A DNA stretch of 24,478 bases from CALAED01 sp937891035 (GCA_035642125.1 DASQSZ010000202.1:1-24478); one strand, 5' to 3'; positions 1 through 7,633 are shown, numbered from the stretch's first letter. The notes: generated by a model not told the origin, from the sequence alone. Numbers and translations: made by a program.

Positions 1-162
1 GTCAAGGGCCTCCACCGCCACGCCGGCGCCTGGCTCCACGTCTCGGCCGGGCTCGGCACCTCTCCCACGGCCCCGGTCCGCTTCTGCTGCCCGCCCGAGG
101 CCTCCCTCCTCACCCTCATCCCCACGGACCAAGCGAACGCAGCACCGCCTCGCATCCGCTAA
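1..162 (+). CDS. metallophosphoesterase, C-terminal end (partial)
   Basis: Frame 1 is open from the window edge to a TAA at 160-162 and gives 53 residues. The segment GLHRHAGAWLHVSAGLGTS followed by PVRFCCPPEASLLTL is what I recognise as the conserved end of actinobacterial YaeI-type metallophosphoesterases, which are metal-dependent phosphodiesterases often anchored at the membrane. The metal-binding motifs would lie upstream, outside the window, so only the family-typical tail is seen. The gene stops about 50 bp before the tRNA and shows no damage, so it marks the chromosomal side of the insertion scar that follows. The substrate of this family is generally unknown. Confidence 0.7.
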   Translation, partial: VKGLHRHAGAWLHVSAGLGTSPTAPVRFCCPPEASLLTLIPTDQANAAPPRIR

Positions 163-212
163 ACTCATCGAGGCGCCGGAAAGGGCCGCGTACCCTACCC
201 GCGTGCCACCAC

Positions 213-286
<74 letters not shown>

Positions 287-304
287 CAGATTCCCGCAGG
301 TGAG

Positions 305-337
305 AAGGGGTTCCGGAGGAATCCGGAGCCCCTTTTT
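305..337 (+). terminator. intrinsic terminator after tRNA-Pro
   Basis: A 13-bp stem (305-317 with 322-334, one G-U pair) closes a GGAA tetraloop and runs straight into TTTTT (333-337). It lies 18 bp after the tRNA, so it most likely ends the tRNA transcript. The integrase reading frame on the other strand crosses it. Confidence 0.9.
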
Positions 338-844
338 CGATCTTGCAAAGCCTCGGGGAGCCAAACGGGGAGCCAACGTCACGCGACTTACTTGGACTTA
401 CGCGGACTGACTTCGACCCGAAGATCGAATTCATGGGTTCGGCGCCCGTACGGATCACCGGCTTGAGTTGAAACCGGTAGACCTCTTCGGTCACCGCTGT
501 CCCGGAGTGCCCGCAGAGATCCGCGATGGTCTCGATGGGCACGCCGTTGTCACACATGAGTGAGACGAAGCTGTGCCGAAGCTCCCGAGGCGTCCACTCG
601 ACCGGTAGGTCAGCGATCCGGAGGGCGACGGCCAGCGTTCGCCGGACGCTCTGTGCGGTCAAGGGTTTGCCGTAGCGGTCGCAGAAGACGAGATTATTCT
701 CTGTCCATCGCTGATTTGCGAGCGCGCGGGATCGAATCGCTTGTTGCTTGTTCTGGTGGGCGAGGCGGACCCGTACGACTTCATCCGGAAGGGCCAAGGT
801 TCGTCGGCTCTTCCTCGTCTTCGTATCTCCGCCTTTGCGCACGG

Positions 845-1040
845 GTGAATGCAAACCTTGACTTCCTCGGTCATCTGGACCCCGACGACCCACGGCAGGC
901 GTCACAGCAGATCGCGAACAAGCTCCGGGCTGCGATCCTCACGCGCAAGCTCAGCCCTGGCGACAAGCTGCCCTCACAGCCGGAGCTCGCAGCGCGATAT
1001 GGCGTAGCGCAGGAGGCCGTGAAGCGCGCTCGGCAGAGCT
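845..1040 (+). pseudogene. GntR-family regulator, N-terminal remnant
   Basis: From a possible GTG at 845 the frame encodes NANLDFLGHLDPDDP, then a winged-helix domain of GntR type: QQIANKLRAAILTRKLSPG, then KLPSQPELAARYGVAQEAVKRA. The turn PGDKLPSQPELAARYGV is the family signature. Similarity ends around 1040, where the wing and the effector domain should follow. Instead the DNA runs into a HAD hydrolase fragment in another frame. The left edge coincides with the integrase break at about 845, which suggests one deletion joined the two. The remaining piece could at most make a truncated DNA-binding peptide. Confidence 0.75.
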
Positions 1041-1618
1041 TCCGACCGGATCAGCGGCGAAACAGACCCCTTGGAGGTCTTGCGCTGGGTAGGTACGCTT
1101 GGAGATTCGCAGCTTACATCTCAAATCGAGGACGCTCTCTGCGCTGCCGAGCTAAAGGCCGCCACTACAGCCCGCCCGACACCCTATGCGCGTGAGGTCA
1201 TAGTGGCTGCGCGAGAGAACGGTTTGCCCGTAGCAATCATCAGCAACACTCAGCGGATGCAGTTTTCGCTTATTTGTCTGCGCATCGACTTGACCGCTAC
1301 ATCTATCCGATAATCGGTCATAGATACGCACAGCCTTCCCAGATGAAACCAAACCCCACGCCCATATGGTCAGCGGTTCTTGCGCTCGGCGTAGAGCCGT
1401 CCAGTTGCGCGCTAGTCGGCGACTCGCTATCAAACATTGAGGCAGCAAAGGCAGCCGGGACACCTGCCATCGGCTACGCCAATAGGCTCGCCAAGCGGGA
1501 AAAGTTCCGTCTGGCCGGTGCCAACGAGGTCATCACTAGCATGGGAGAGATTGCACGTGTCTTGGCGGGTCAGGCGCTGTGGGTATCCCATGTATCCCTA
1601 GTATCCCTAGACCGCTGA
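1041..1618 (+). pseudogene. HAD-superfamily hydrolase, 5'-truncated and frameshifted
   Basis: Two frames join into one HAD-like C-terminal part. Frame 3 (to about 1249) gives DPLEVLRWVGTLGDSQLTSQ and later REVIVAARENGLPVAIISNT, the motif II region. Frame 2 (from 1250) continues with SADAVFAYLSAHRLDRYIYP, then MKPNPTPI (motif III lysine region) and CALVGDSLSNIEAAKAAG (motif IV). Loss of one base near 1248-1250 explains the switch. The N-terminal DxD nucleophile motif is absent; its place is taken by the GntR remnant. HAD enzymes are mostly phosphatases acting on small metabolites. This copy lacks the catalytic Asp and is broken. Confidence 0.8.
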
Positions 1619-1640
1619 CCGGCTCGGACGTGGGATACAT
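1583..1640 (+). repeat. 9-bp tandem repeats with inverted copy before an integrase fragment
   Basis: Three head-to-tail units GTATCCCAT, GTATCCCTA and GTATCCCTA fill 1583-1609. An inverted copy of ATGTATCCC occurs as GGGATACAT at 1632-1640. The cluster sits just upstream of the surviving integrase tail. By position these could be arm-type recombinase sites or operators of the lost element; the function is inferred. Confidence 0.5.
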
Positions 1641-1665
1641 CTGGGACACACGGCTAGCCGCGCCC

Positions 1666-1866
1666 GACGTGCATCCCCGCGTGGCAATGCAAATCCTCCG
1701 GCACAGCCAAATCAGCGTCACTATGGAGATCTACACGGAGGCGACCTCAGAGAGCACGAGGGCGGCCCTCACGAAGCTAGGCGATTCTTTGGGGCGCGAC
1801 GAGCACGGCCCTTGGCCTCTCCCTGCGTTAGAGACCAAGGGCCGTTACGTGATCAATCTTCCCTGA
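1666..1866 (+). pseudogene. second tyrosine recombinase, C-terminal fragment
   Basis: The frame ending at the TGA of 1864-1866 encodes HPRVAMQILRHSQISVTMEI followed by YTEATSESTRAALTKLGDSL. This is the last catalytic segment of a phage-type integrase: the GH box appears as RHSQ and the nucleophile as Tyr in EIYTE. Only about 67 residues remain and the upstream part is not integrase-like. It differs from the fragment at 195-845 (VYRFQL type), so at least two integrative events left traces here. The 3' end overlaps the convergent small secreted gene by 14 bp and contains a hairpin that could terminate it. Confidence 0.75.
1805..1845. terminator. 11-bp hairpin between convergent genes
   Basis: ACGGCCCTTGG (1805-1815) and CCAAGGGCCGT (1835-1845) are perfect reverse complements around 19 nt. 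The hairpin starts 8 bp after the stop of the minus-strand small secreted gene and lies inside the end of the integrase fragment. There is no U-run, as is common for actinobacterial terminators. Confidence 0.6.
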
Positions 1867-2161
1867 GACTCTTCGCGGGAAGGCCCGCCTCTGAGTTGAG
1901 GAATTTCAGGAGGAGTTTAAGGTTAATGAGTTTGTCGAGAAGACCAATACCCGCTGCTCCCGCCGCCGGACCTTCGAGACCAATGGACACAGTGGCGGCA
2001 GCCGGTGAGGTGGCCGCGGTGACGGCGGTGACCCCGGCGACGGTGCCGGCAGTCAGCACCGCCCCCGCCACCAAGACGCGGACACCTCGGGCAGCGGTGG
2101 CACTGGCAGAGGTAGTACGGGAGGTGGTGGCGTGGTGGGCTTGGTGGTGGGTGTCAGGCAT
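1853..2161 (-). CDS. small exported or membrane-anchored protein, unknown
   Basis: The 102-residue frame has an excellent ribosome site, AAGGAGG (2166-2172), 4 nt before the ATG. The N-terminus is polar and His/Thr-rich (about 1-26). A hydrophobic Ala/Val/Thr stretch follows (about 27-56), which looks like an unusually late signal peptide or membrane anchor. A short Gly/Ala linker precedes a leucine-rich amphipathic segment, LLDKLINLKLLLKFLN (about 74-89), and a charged tail. No domain is recognised. The gene lies among element remnants and is followed by a hairpin. Its plus-strand overlapping frame has no ribosome site and is rejected. Confidence 0.65.
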   Translation of the reverse strand: MPDTHHQAHHATTSRTTSASATAARGVRVLVAGAVLTAGTVAGVTAVTAATSPAAATVSIGLEGPAAGAAGIGLLDKLINLKLLLKFLNSEAGLPAKSLRED

Positions 2162-2165
2162 GGTG

Positions 2166-2172
2166 CCTCCTT
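2166..2172 (-). promoter_or_regulatory. ribosome binding site AAGGAGG
   Basis: A near-perfect anti-16S match four bases before the ATG at 2161. It decides in favour of the minus-strand gene against the overlapping plus-strand frame. Confidence 0.8.
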
Positions 2173-2564
2173 AGTTCGCTGGTGGGCCCCTGCCGTGCCT
2201 TATTCCCAATTGTGATCAGTTAATTACCGTAGGTAAGCAGATTCTTGAGAGATCCTCGCCGCAATGCCGACTCCTGCACGCCGAGCTGCTGGCCCCTCTC
2301 GGCGCGCGGCGAGATGAGGCGATCGGCGGCCCGTACTGGCTGGAGAGCACCAGCCGGCCGTTCACCCTTCCGATTGACGTACCACTGTCTGCTGAGGCCC
2401 TAGCCGGCCCTGCGCTCCGGGTTCGCTTGCCCTCGATAGAGTGCTGTCCGGACAGCACGGTACAGCAGAGAAGTAGAGCAACAACCCACACAACCGTTCA
2501 CGTTGACAACCTGCTGAGCGGCGCCAAGACAGGGCGATGTTGGGCGTGCAAGAAACAGGTAATT

Positions 2565-2597
2565 GCCGGGCCCTCGCACCGCGTGTCCGGGCCCGGC
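2565..2597 (-). terminator. hairpin downstream of the six-cysteine protein gene
   Basis: GCCGGGCCC (2565-2573) pairs perfectly with GGGCCCGGC (2589-2597) around a 15-nt loop. It begins 22 bp after the stop of the minus-strand gene at 2619. Confidence 0.6.
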
Positions 2598-2618
2598 CGG
2601 GGTGTCTCCGCTATCGCA

Positions 2619-3050
2619 CTAGCAGAGAACGGTTCCGCAGAATTGCCGAATGATGGCGGTTGCCGACCGGCTGGCGGTCTGCCCGCCCTGGCTGTAGGTG
2701 ACGGTCACGTGGACGCTGGTGTCGCTGTTGGCGACGCGAAGGCCGCAGCCGTCGCTGGTTGACGTGCATCCCGCCACAATGCCGAGGACCGGTCCGCCGC
2801 TCCAGCTCCAGGAAAATGTGTAGCCGGGTCCCGCTAGGTTCTGGAGCCAGAAGCCGGCGTTGTAGGTCGTCGCCCCCACTTTGTTGACACACGGATTGGT
2901 AAATGCAGTGGCGGGCCCGGGCGAGACCCGACACCCGAGGACCTCCGCACCGAAAGCTTGCGCCGGTGACGCGGTCACGACGATGCCTGCGGTCGCCGCG
3001 AGGGCGCCTAAGGCCAGATGTGCAAGAGTTGACCTGATGCGCAGTTTCAT
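2619..3050 (-). CDS. secreted six-cysteine protein, unknown function
   Basis: The 143-residue product opens with a classic Sec signal peptide: KLRIR, a hydrophobic core, and a predicted cleavage after AQA at about residue 32. The mature part of about 111 residues is Gly/Ser/Thr-rich and probably all-beta. It has six cysteines at 40, 54, 95, 102, 138 and 143, consistent with three disulfides formed outside the cell. Aromatic segments such as YTFSWSWSGGP look like an Ig- or lectin-like sandwich edge, but no family is recognised. The start is supported by AAGGGA in the leader and by a good promoter (TTGACA at 3119-3124). The gene has its own terminator and therefore seems monocistronic. Confidence 0.75.
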   Translation of the reverse strand: MKLRIRSTLAHLALGALAATAGIVVTASPAQAFGAEVLGCRVSPGPATAFTNPCVNKVGATTYNAGFWLQNLAGPGYTFSWSWSGGPVLGIVAGCTSTSDGCGLRVANSDTSVHVTVTYSQGGQTASRSATAIIRQFCGTVLC

Positions 3051-3692
3051 AATCGTTCCCTTTCGTGACCCATGGGCCTCTTGATTGAGGGGAGCATCTT
3101 TTATCAGCTATGGGCGGGTGTCAACGCGCGGCGAACGGTGCAGGCATCGGCAGCAGCCTTGCCGGCGAAGCCGGGCGTGTGCGACGGATGTTTCCGCAGC
3201 TGTAACACGTGGAGACTCGCCTTGCCCCGAGGACACATCCGCGTGCGCCGGTTGGGAACGATCGCTCGAACCAGCCCGCGACGAGGTTTGTGCCCCTACC
3301 AGCGCGCGGATAGGGGCATGGCGAATAGCCAGTCGGGGCATCGCCCTGTTGCGGAGGTGACCGACGCTCAGCGCGAAACCAGGTCAAGCTCCCTTCAGAG
3401 ATCGGGCAAGAGTATGTCGGGCGACGTACAGCAACCTCGTCTACTTGATGATCTCGGCTCGGAAATGCCGCTAGAACTTCCTAGGTCCGCTCGGAAGTGC
3501 GTGTGATCTCGTTGTAGAAGCTGAACACGCCGCGCGTCTTGTCGGCCGGGGTCACCATCTGGCCCGGCGGCGGGAGCACGCGGAGCTCGGATCCACTGAA
3601 AATTCGTTGGCGCGCCGAGGTGGCCGAGGTCCAACATGGTCAAGGTGAGCGGCCAAACCCAACGGTGGAGTCGGGCAATCGTCTACCCGGAC
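3051..3692. other. gene-poor stretch with degraded coding pieces
   Basis: Apart from the promoter at 3096-3124, no complete gene is supported. On the minus strand, about 3481-3600 encodes a protein-like tail, GSELRVLPPPGQMVTPADKT then RGVFSFYNEIT, ending in a TAG at 3481-3483. It could be the C-terminus of a lost gene and I cannot name the family. Other open frames here have no ribosome site and no recognisable content. Confidence 0.4.
3096..3124 (-). promoter_or_regulatory. sigma-70-type promoter of the six-cysteine protein gene
   Basis: On the minus strand TTGACA (3119-3124) matches the -35 consensus exactly. After 17 nt comes AAAGAT (3096-3101), a moderate -10. The expected leader is about 40 nt, carrying AAGGGA before the ATG. 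Confidence 0.55.
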
Positions 3693-4200
3693 ATGTGGGT
3701 AGACCCTGATGACGATCCACGTGACAGCGCCGGGGACAGGCCGGAAGGCGAGCTGGCGACGCTGCAGGACTACCTGAAGAGCTACCGGCTCACCCTGCTG
3801 ATGAAGTGTGAGGGTCTCGATGCGGGACAGCTGGCCCGCCGGTCTGTGCCGCCGTCGACCATGTCGCTGCTTGGCTTGTTGCGGCACCTCGCCGAGGTAG
3901 AGCGGGACTGGCGCGGCTGGATCCTGCCAGGCGAGCCCCCGTCGAAGCTGTACGCCGGCGGCGATTTCGACAGAGCGGTCGCCGAGCAGGCGGTGGTCGA
4001 TGCCGCATACGCCGACCTGGCCCGTGAGCAGGTAGCCAACCGACGCCGTGCTCGCTGAGTACTCGGATCTGGGCGTACGTGTGGGCAAGGAGGCCATCGC
4101 CGTCCGGGAGCTGCTGGTGCACCGGATCGAGGAGTACGCCCGGCACTGCGGCCACGCGGACCTGTTGCGAGAGTGCATCGACGGCCGCGTCGGCCAGTGA
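3693..4200 (+). pseudogene. DinB/DUF664-family protein, single-base frameshift
   Basis: The N-terminal part (from ATG 3693) reads WVDPDDDPRDSAGDRPEGEL, then KCEGLDAGQLARRSVPPSTM and LLRHLAEVERDW, which is the family core with a metal-ligand histidine. It runs into a stop at about 4058. Frame +1 continues the same protein as AVLAEYSDLGV, then VRELLVHRIEEYARHCGHAD and LLRECIDGRVGQ, ending at 4198-4200. Removing one C near 4040-4041 restores a continuous product of about 168 residues. DinB-fold enzymes are four-helix metal proteins, many of them thiol (mycothiol)-dependent transferases. Either this is a recent inactivating mutation or a sequencing error. There is no clear ribosome site; ATG 3636 is an alternative start. 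Confidence 0.85.
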
Positions 4201-4586
4201 GGCTACATGCATCTCGCCGAACGAGATCGTTCGTCCTGACGCGTGGATGCGTGCCAACAAGGTTAGTGTGACGGGTCGTTGCACGGCGGGGGCACTGCGG
4301 CGCTCTGGCCGGCCGAAACCGGAGCAGGGCCACGCCGCCGGCATGGTCGCCGGCGCCGGCCTTCTCGGCACCGCAGTTAGCATTTCGGGCCTGAGTAAGT
4401 CGGGCCGACCATCCTCCGACCCATGGCCGCGTTCGACACAGCCGCTGCCGATGATCCGTCCCGTGCTCTGATTGCAGCGCGGAAGAAATTCCATGCTGGA
4501 AGCGGGTGACGAGGCATTGGCAGGCAGATCAGCTCCGCGCCCCCCGCAGCGCCGTGCATGGGCGCGGCGACGCTTCAGCAAAAGCG

Positions 4587-4616
4587 CGTCAGACAACAAA
4601 CTCGTCAGACAACAAA
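4587..4616 (+). repeat. tandem 14-bp repeats, possible GntR/FadR-type operators
   Basis: CGTCAGACAACAAA occurs at 4587-4600 and 4603-4616, a 16-bp spacing. Each copy contains the small dyad GTCAGAC. The second copy, read from 4602, fits the FadR-subfamily pattern TNGTNNNACNA; the first has one mismatch. The operator role is inferred from pattern and position upstream of the rox promoter region. Confidence 0.45.
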
Positions 4617-4665
4617 GGCAAGGAGAATACGCACTCCCTGCCATTTTCAATATATAGCGCACTGG

Positions 4666-4684
4666 GGGGCTTGCGGCAAGACCC
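4666..4684 (+). promoter_or_regulatory. rifamycin-associated element (RAE)-like dyad
   Basis: GGGGCTTGC-G-GCAAGACCC is a 19-bp inverted repeat with one mismatched pair. A conserved 19-bp dyad of this kind is known upstream of rifamycin-inactivating genes in actinomycetes, and here it precedes a Rox-type monooxygenase. The match to the published consensus is from memory. A possible promoter overlaps it: TTGCGG (4671-4676) and CAGAAT (4696-4701), 19 nt apart. Confidence 0.75.
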
Positions 4685-4854
4685 GGGTCGTGCCGCAGAA
4701 TCGGCTGCCGGAGCCAGCACCTGCGGAGTTCACGACTTTCGAAGTACTTGCCTCTCGTCGACGTCGAAGCCTCGCTTAACGCCGAACCGACGGCGGACTC
4801 GGCGCCGCGATGGGGAGTGCCGCAGGTCTCGCGGTCGAAACGCATGGGGGGTAC

Positions 4855-6282
4855 ATGTTTGACGTCATCATTGCCGGCGGCGGGCCGACCGGCTTGATGC
4901 TGGCCGGCGAGTTGCGGCTGCACGGCGTGCACGCGCTCGTGCTTGACAAGGACGCGGAGCCGACCAAGGTCGTCCGCTCGCTCGGTCTGCATGCGCGCAG
5001 CATCGAGGTGATGGACCAGCGTGGTCTGCTGGAGCGATTCCTCGCGCTCGGCCGGCGCCACCCGCTCGGCGGCTTCTTCGCCGGCATCACCAAGCCGCCT
5101 CCAGACCGGCTGGACACCGCGCACCCATATGTCCTCGGCATTCCGCAGCCCACCACCGACCGCCTGCTGGCCGAGCGCGCCGCCGAGCTCGGTGCCGAGA
5201 TCCGGCGCGGCCACGAATTGGTCGGGCTGAGCCAGGACGACCACGGGGTGAGCGTCGAGCTGGCCGACGGCACTCGGCTGCGCTCGCGTTACCTCGTTGG
5301 CTGCGACGGCGGCCGTAGCACGGTGCGCAAGCTGCTCGGCGTCGGCTTCCCCGGCGAGCCCGCCAGGTCCGAGTGGCTGCTGGGCGAGATGGAGGTCGCG
5401 CTACCACAGGAGGAGCTGGACGCCGTGGTGACCGAAGTCCGCAAGACCCACAAGGCGTTCGGCGCCATGCCCATCGGGGACGGGATGTACCGGGTCCTCG
5501 CGCCCGCCGCGAAGGTGGCCGAGGACCGTACGGTCCCGCCGACCCTCGACGAGGTCAAGCAGCAGCTGCGGGCGTTCGCCGGCACCGACTTCGGTGTGCA
5601 CTCTCCGCGCTGGCTGTCGCGCTTCGGCGACGCCACCAGGCTGGCCGAGCGTTACCGGGTCGGCCGGGTGCTGCTGGCCGGCGACGCGGCGCACATCCAC
5701 CCGCCGACGGGCGGGCAGGGGCTCAACCTCGGCATCCAAGACGCGTTCAACCTCGGCTGGAAACTGGCCGCCCAGGTCGCCGGCTGGGCCCCGCAAGGGC
5801 TGCTGGACAGCTACCACACCGAACGGCACCCCGCGGCCGCCGCCGTACTCGACAACACCCGCGCGCAGGTCGTGCTGATGTCCCCCGAGCCGGGCCCTCA
5901 GGCAGTACGCCGGCTGGTGTCGGAACTGATGGACTTCGAGGAAGTGACCCGATACCTGATCGAGAAGATCAGCGCGATCGCGGTCCGCTACGACTTCGGC
6001 GAGGGACATGACCTGCTCGGCCGGCGGCTGCGGGACGTGAAGCTGAAGCGCGGTCGGCTGTACGAACTGACGCACGGCGGCCGCGGACTGTTGCTCGACC
6101 AGACCGGCTGGCTCTCGGTGGCGGGGTGGGGGGATCGGATCGACCATGTCGTGGACGTCAGCGAGGAACTCGACGCGCCCGCCGTGCTGCTGCGGCCGGA
6201 CGGCCACGTGGCCTGGGCCGGCGACGATCAGCAGGACCTGCTCGACCACCTGCCCACGTGGTTCGGCGCCGCCGCCGGCTGA
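4855..6282 (+). CDS. rox: rifamycin monooxygenase (Rox-type FAD hydroxylase)
   Basis: The 475-residue product is a class A flavoprotein monooxygenase. It begins MFDVIIAGGGPTGLMLAGEL (Rossmann GxGxxG), has the DG motif in YLVGCDGGRSTVRKLLG near residue 150, and the GD motif in RVLLAGDAAHIHPPTGGQGL near 275, followed by a thioredoxin-like C-terminal domain. Overall wording such as DKDAEPTKVVRSLGLHARSI is what I recognise as rifampicin monooxygenase. These enzymes use NADPH, FAD and O2 to hydroxylate the naphthohydroquinone, which opens the rifamycin ansa ring. ATG 4855 is preferred over ATG 4810 because it follows a G-rich site and matches family N-termini. The RAE upstream supports rifamycin-responsive expression. 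A related aromatic hydroxylase with another substrate remains possible. Confidence 0.87.
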   Translation: MFDVIIAGGGPTGLMLAGELRLHGVHALVLDKDAEPTKVVRSLGLHARSIEVMDQRGLLERFLALGRRHPLGGFFAGITKPPPDRLDTAHPYVLGIPQPTTDRLLAERAAELGAEIRRGHELVGLSQDDHGVSVELADGTRLRSRYLVGCDGGRSTVRKLLGVGFPGEPARSEWLLGEMEVALPQEELDAVVTEVRKTHKAFGAMPIGDGMYRVLAPAAKVAEDRTVPPTLDEVKQQLRAFAGTDFGVHSPRWLSRFGDATRLAERYRVGRVLLAGDAAHIHPPTGGQGLNLGIQDAFNLGWKLAAQVAGWAPQGLLDSYHTERHPAAAAVLDNTRAQVVLMSPEPGPQAVRRLVSELMDFEEVTRYLIEKISAIAVRYDFGEGHDLLGRRLRDVKLKRGRLYELTHGGRGLLLDQTGWLSVAGWGDRIDHVVDVSEELDAPAVLLRPDGHVAWAGDDQQDLLDHLPTWFGAAAG

Positions 6283-6574
6283 GTGCGCGGCCGCGGCCCG
6301 ACGAAGGGTGACACGTCCAGTGCCAGATGATCCGCCATTTTCTCCGTGCCGGTACGCCGGTTCGGCCGTCGGCTGGGCCGGTCGCTCGTGCCCGCAGTGC
6401 CGTGTTCAGCGGTCGGCCACTCGATGTAGCGGCCGGCCCTCCCCCACGCATCGGGCCGGACGCACAGGCTCACTCAGCCGGCAGGGTCGCACGGGTGGGC
6501 ATCAGGCTCGCCCGGCGAGAGGGCCGGGGTCGCATCCCCGGTTCGACGTGGGGCCCGTGGGGAGTTGAAATGCC

Positions 6575-7633
6575 ATGAGTGGTCTTGACCGCGTCCGGCT
6601 CCGGCTCGATCGGGTGCGCGACGCTACCGGCGTAATCGATCCGGTGTTCCTCGACACACCGGCGCTCCTGTGCCCGCCGCTCGGCCGAGCGCTCGGGTGC
6701 TCGATGACGTTGAAGGTCGAGACGCTCAACCCCGTCCGGAGTTTCAAGGGACGCGGCACCGAGACGGTGGCGGCCGTGGCTCAGTGGAACGGCGCGTCCC
6801 GTATGGTCTGCGCGAGCGCCGGGAACCTCGGCCAGGCGCTGGCCTACAGCGGCTCGCGCCGGGGTTTGGCGGTCACCGTCGTGGCGGCGCGGACCGCCAA
6901 CCCGCTCAAACTGCGCCAGATCGCCGCGTTCGGCGCCGACGTCCGGCTCGACGGTGAGGACATCGAAGACGCCCGGCTGCTGGCGCGAGAGATCACTGAA
7001 GCGGACGGCGACGGCGCCCACCTGGTCGAGGACAGCTTGGACCTGGCCACGTGCGAGGGCGCGGCGACGATCGGCCTCGAGCTCGTGCGAGACGATCCGG
7101 GGCTCGATGTCGTGCTCGTGGCCATCGGGGGTGGAGCGATGGCCAGCGGCGTGGGGTACGTCATGCGCTCGCTCGCCGAGCACGTGCAGGTGATCGGAAT
7201 CCAGCCCCTCGGTGCGCCCGCGATGTCGCTGTCGTGGCGGCGTGGAACGGTGGTCGAGACGGACCGCGTCGCGACGATCGCCGACGGCGTCGCCGGTCGC
7301 TGCCCGATTCCTGAGGTGCTCGCCGACCTGCTGCTCGTCCTCGATGACGTAATACTCGTCGGCGAAGAGTCGATCAAGGCCGGTATGCGCGCGCTCTATG
7401 AACATGCGGGGCTCGTCGTCGAGCCGTCGGCGGCGCTGGGGATCGCCGCCGTGCTTGAGTCGCCGAAGCGGTTCGCCGGGCGCCGGGTCACCACGATCGT
7501 GTGCGGAAACAATGTGGTCCCGGCCGACTTCGCGCGGTGGGTCCTGGCGCCGGCCACCGACCCGCCTTCGATGTCTGACCCGCCGTCGCCCCCTGCGTGT
7601 GCTTCACGGCATGAGGGCGAGCCGATGGCATGA
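6575..7633 (+). CDS. PLP-dependent serine/threonine dehydratase-like enzyme
   Basis: The 352-residue protein is fold-type II PLP. The Schiff-base lysine is in PVRSFKGRG (Lys58), the substrate loop is SAGNLGQ (81-87), the phosphate-binding glycines are in AIGGGAMASG (185-187), and CGNNV near the end supplies the residue contacting the pyridine nitrogen. There is no ACT regulatory domain, so it resembles catabolic threonine/serine ammonia-lyases (2-oxobutyrate or pyruvate plus ammonia) rather than feedback-controlled IlvA. Other fold-type II activities, such as diaminopropionate or hydroxy-aspartate lyases or a racemase, cannot be excluded. GGGGAG lies 9 nt before the ATG. The last 30 residues are Pro/Ser-rich and probably disordered. 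It follows rox by 292 bp and may be transcribed separately. Confidence 0.8.
   Translation: MSGLDRVRLRLDRVRDATGVIDPVFLDTPALLCPPLGRALGCSMTLKVETLNPVRSFKGRGTETVAAVAQWNGASRMVCASAGNLGQALAYSGSRRGLAVTVVAARTANPLKLRQIAAFGADVRLDGEDIEDARLLAREITEADGDGAHLVEDSLDLATCEGAATIGLELVRDDPGLDVVLVAIGGGAMASGVGYVMRSLAEHVQVIGIQPLGAPAMSLSWRRGTVVETDRVATIADGVAGRCPIPEVLADLLLVLDDVILVGEESIKAGMRALYEHAGLVVEPSAALGIAAVLESPKRFAGRRVTTIVCGNNVVPADFARWVLAPATDPPSMSDPPSPPACASRHEGEPMA

Larger units (their letters stand above)
2162..2618. other. intergenic stretch with a possible coding relic
   Basis: No gene with a ribosome site was found. On the plus strand, about 2238-2430 translates to a protein-like segment containing PYWLESTSRPFTLPIDVPL, which could be the remains of a coding sequence, but I do not recognise the family and there is no start. 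The right part carries the hairpin at 2565-2597. The first part (2200-2240) is unusually AT-rich, with short palindromes CAATTG and TGATCA, and probably contains the promoter of the minus-strand gene. Confidence 0.4.
4201..4854. other. long regulatory spacer upstream of rox
   Basis: No gene is supported. The left part (4201-4560) holds nothing recognisable. The right part carries two direct repeats (4587-4616), an AT-rich block with TATATA (about 4650) and the 19-bp RAE-like dyad (4666-4684). The distance from the dyad to the rox ATG is about 170 bp, so a long untranslated leader is likely. Confidence 0.6.

Noticed and set aside
2216..2491. 91-codon minus-strand frame with a hydrophobic start
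   Set aside because: No ribosome site, low-complexity Ser/Arg composition, and the opposite strand looks more protein-like.
3085..3360. SYGRVSTRGE, which looks like the start of a serine recombinase
   Set aside because: Only about eight residues match; the downstream sequence lacks the rest of the resolvase domain and there is no ribosome site.
3790..5244. 484-codon minus-strand open frame across the DinB relic and the start of rox
   Set aside because: It overlaps two recognised sequences on the other strand, including the RAE, and has no domain of its own.
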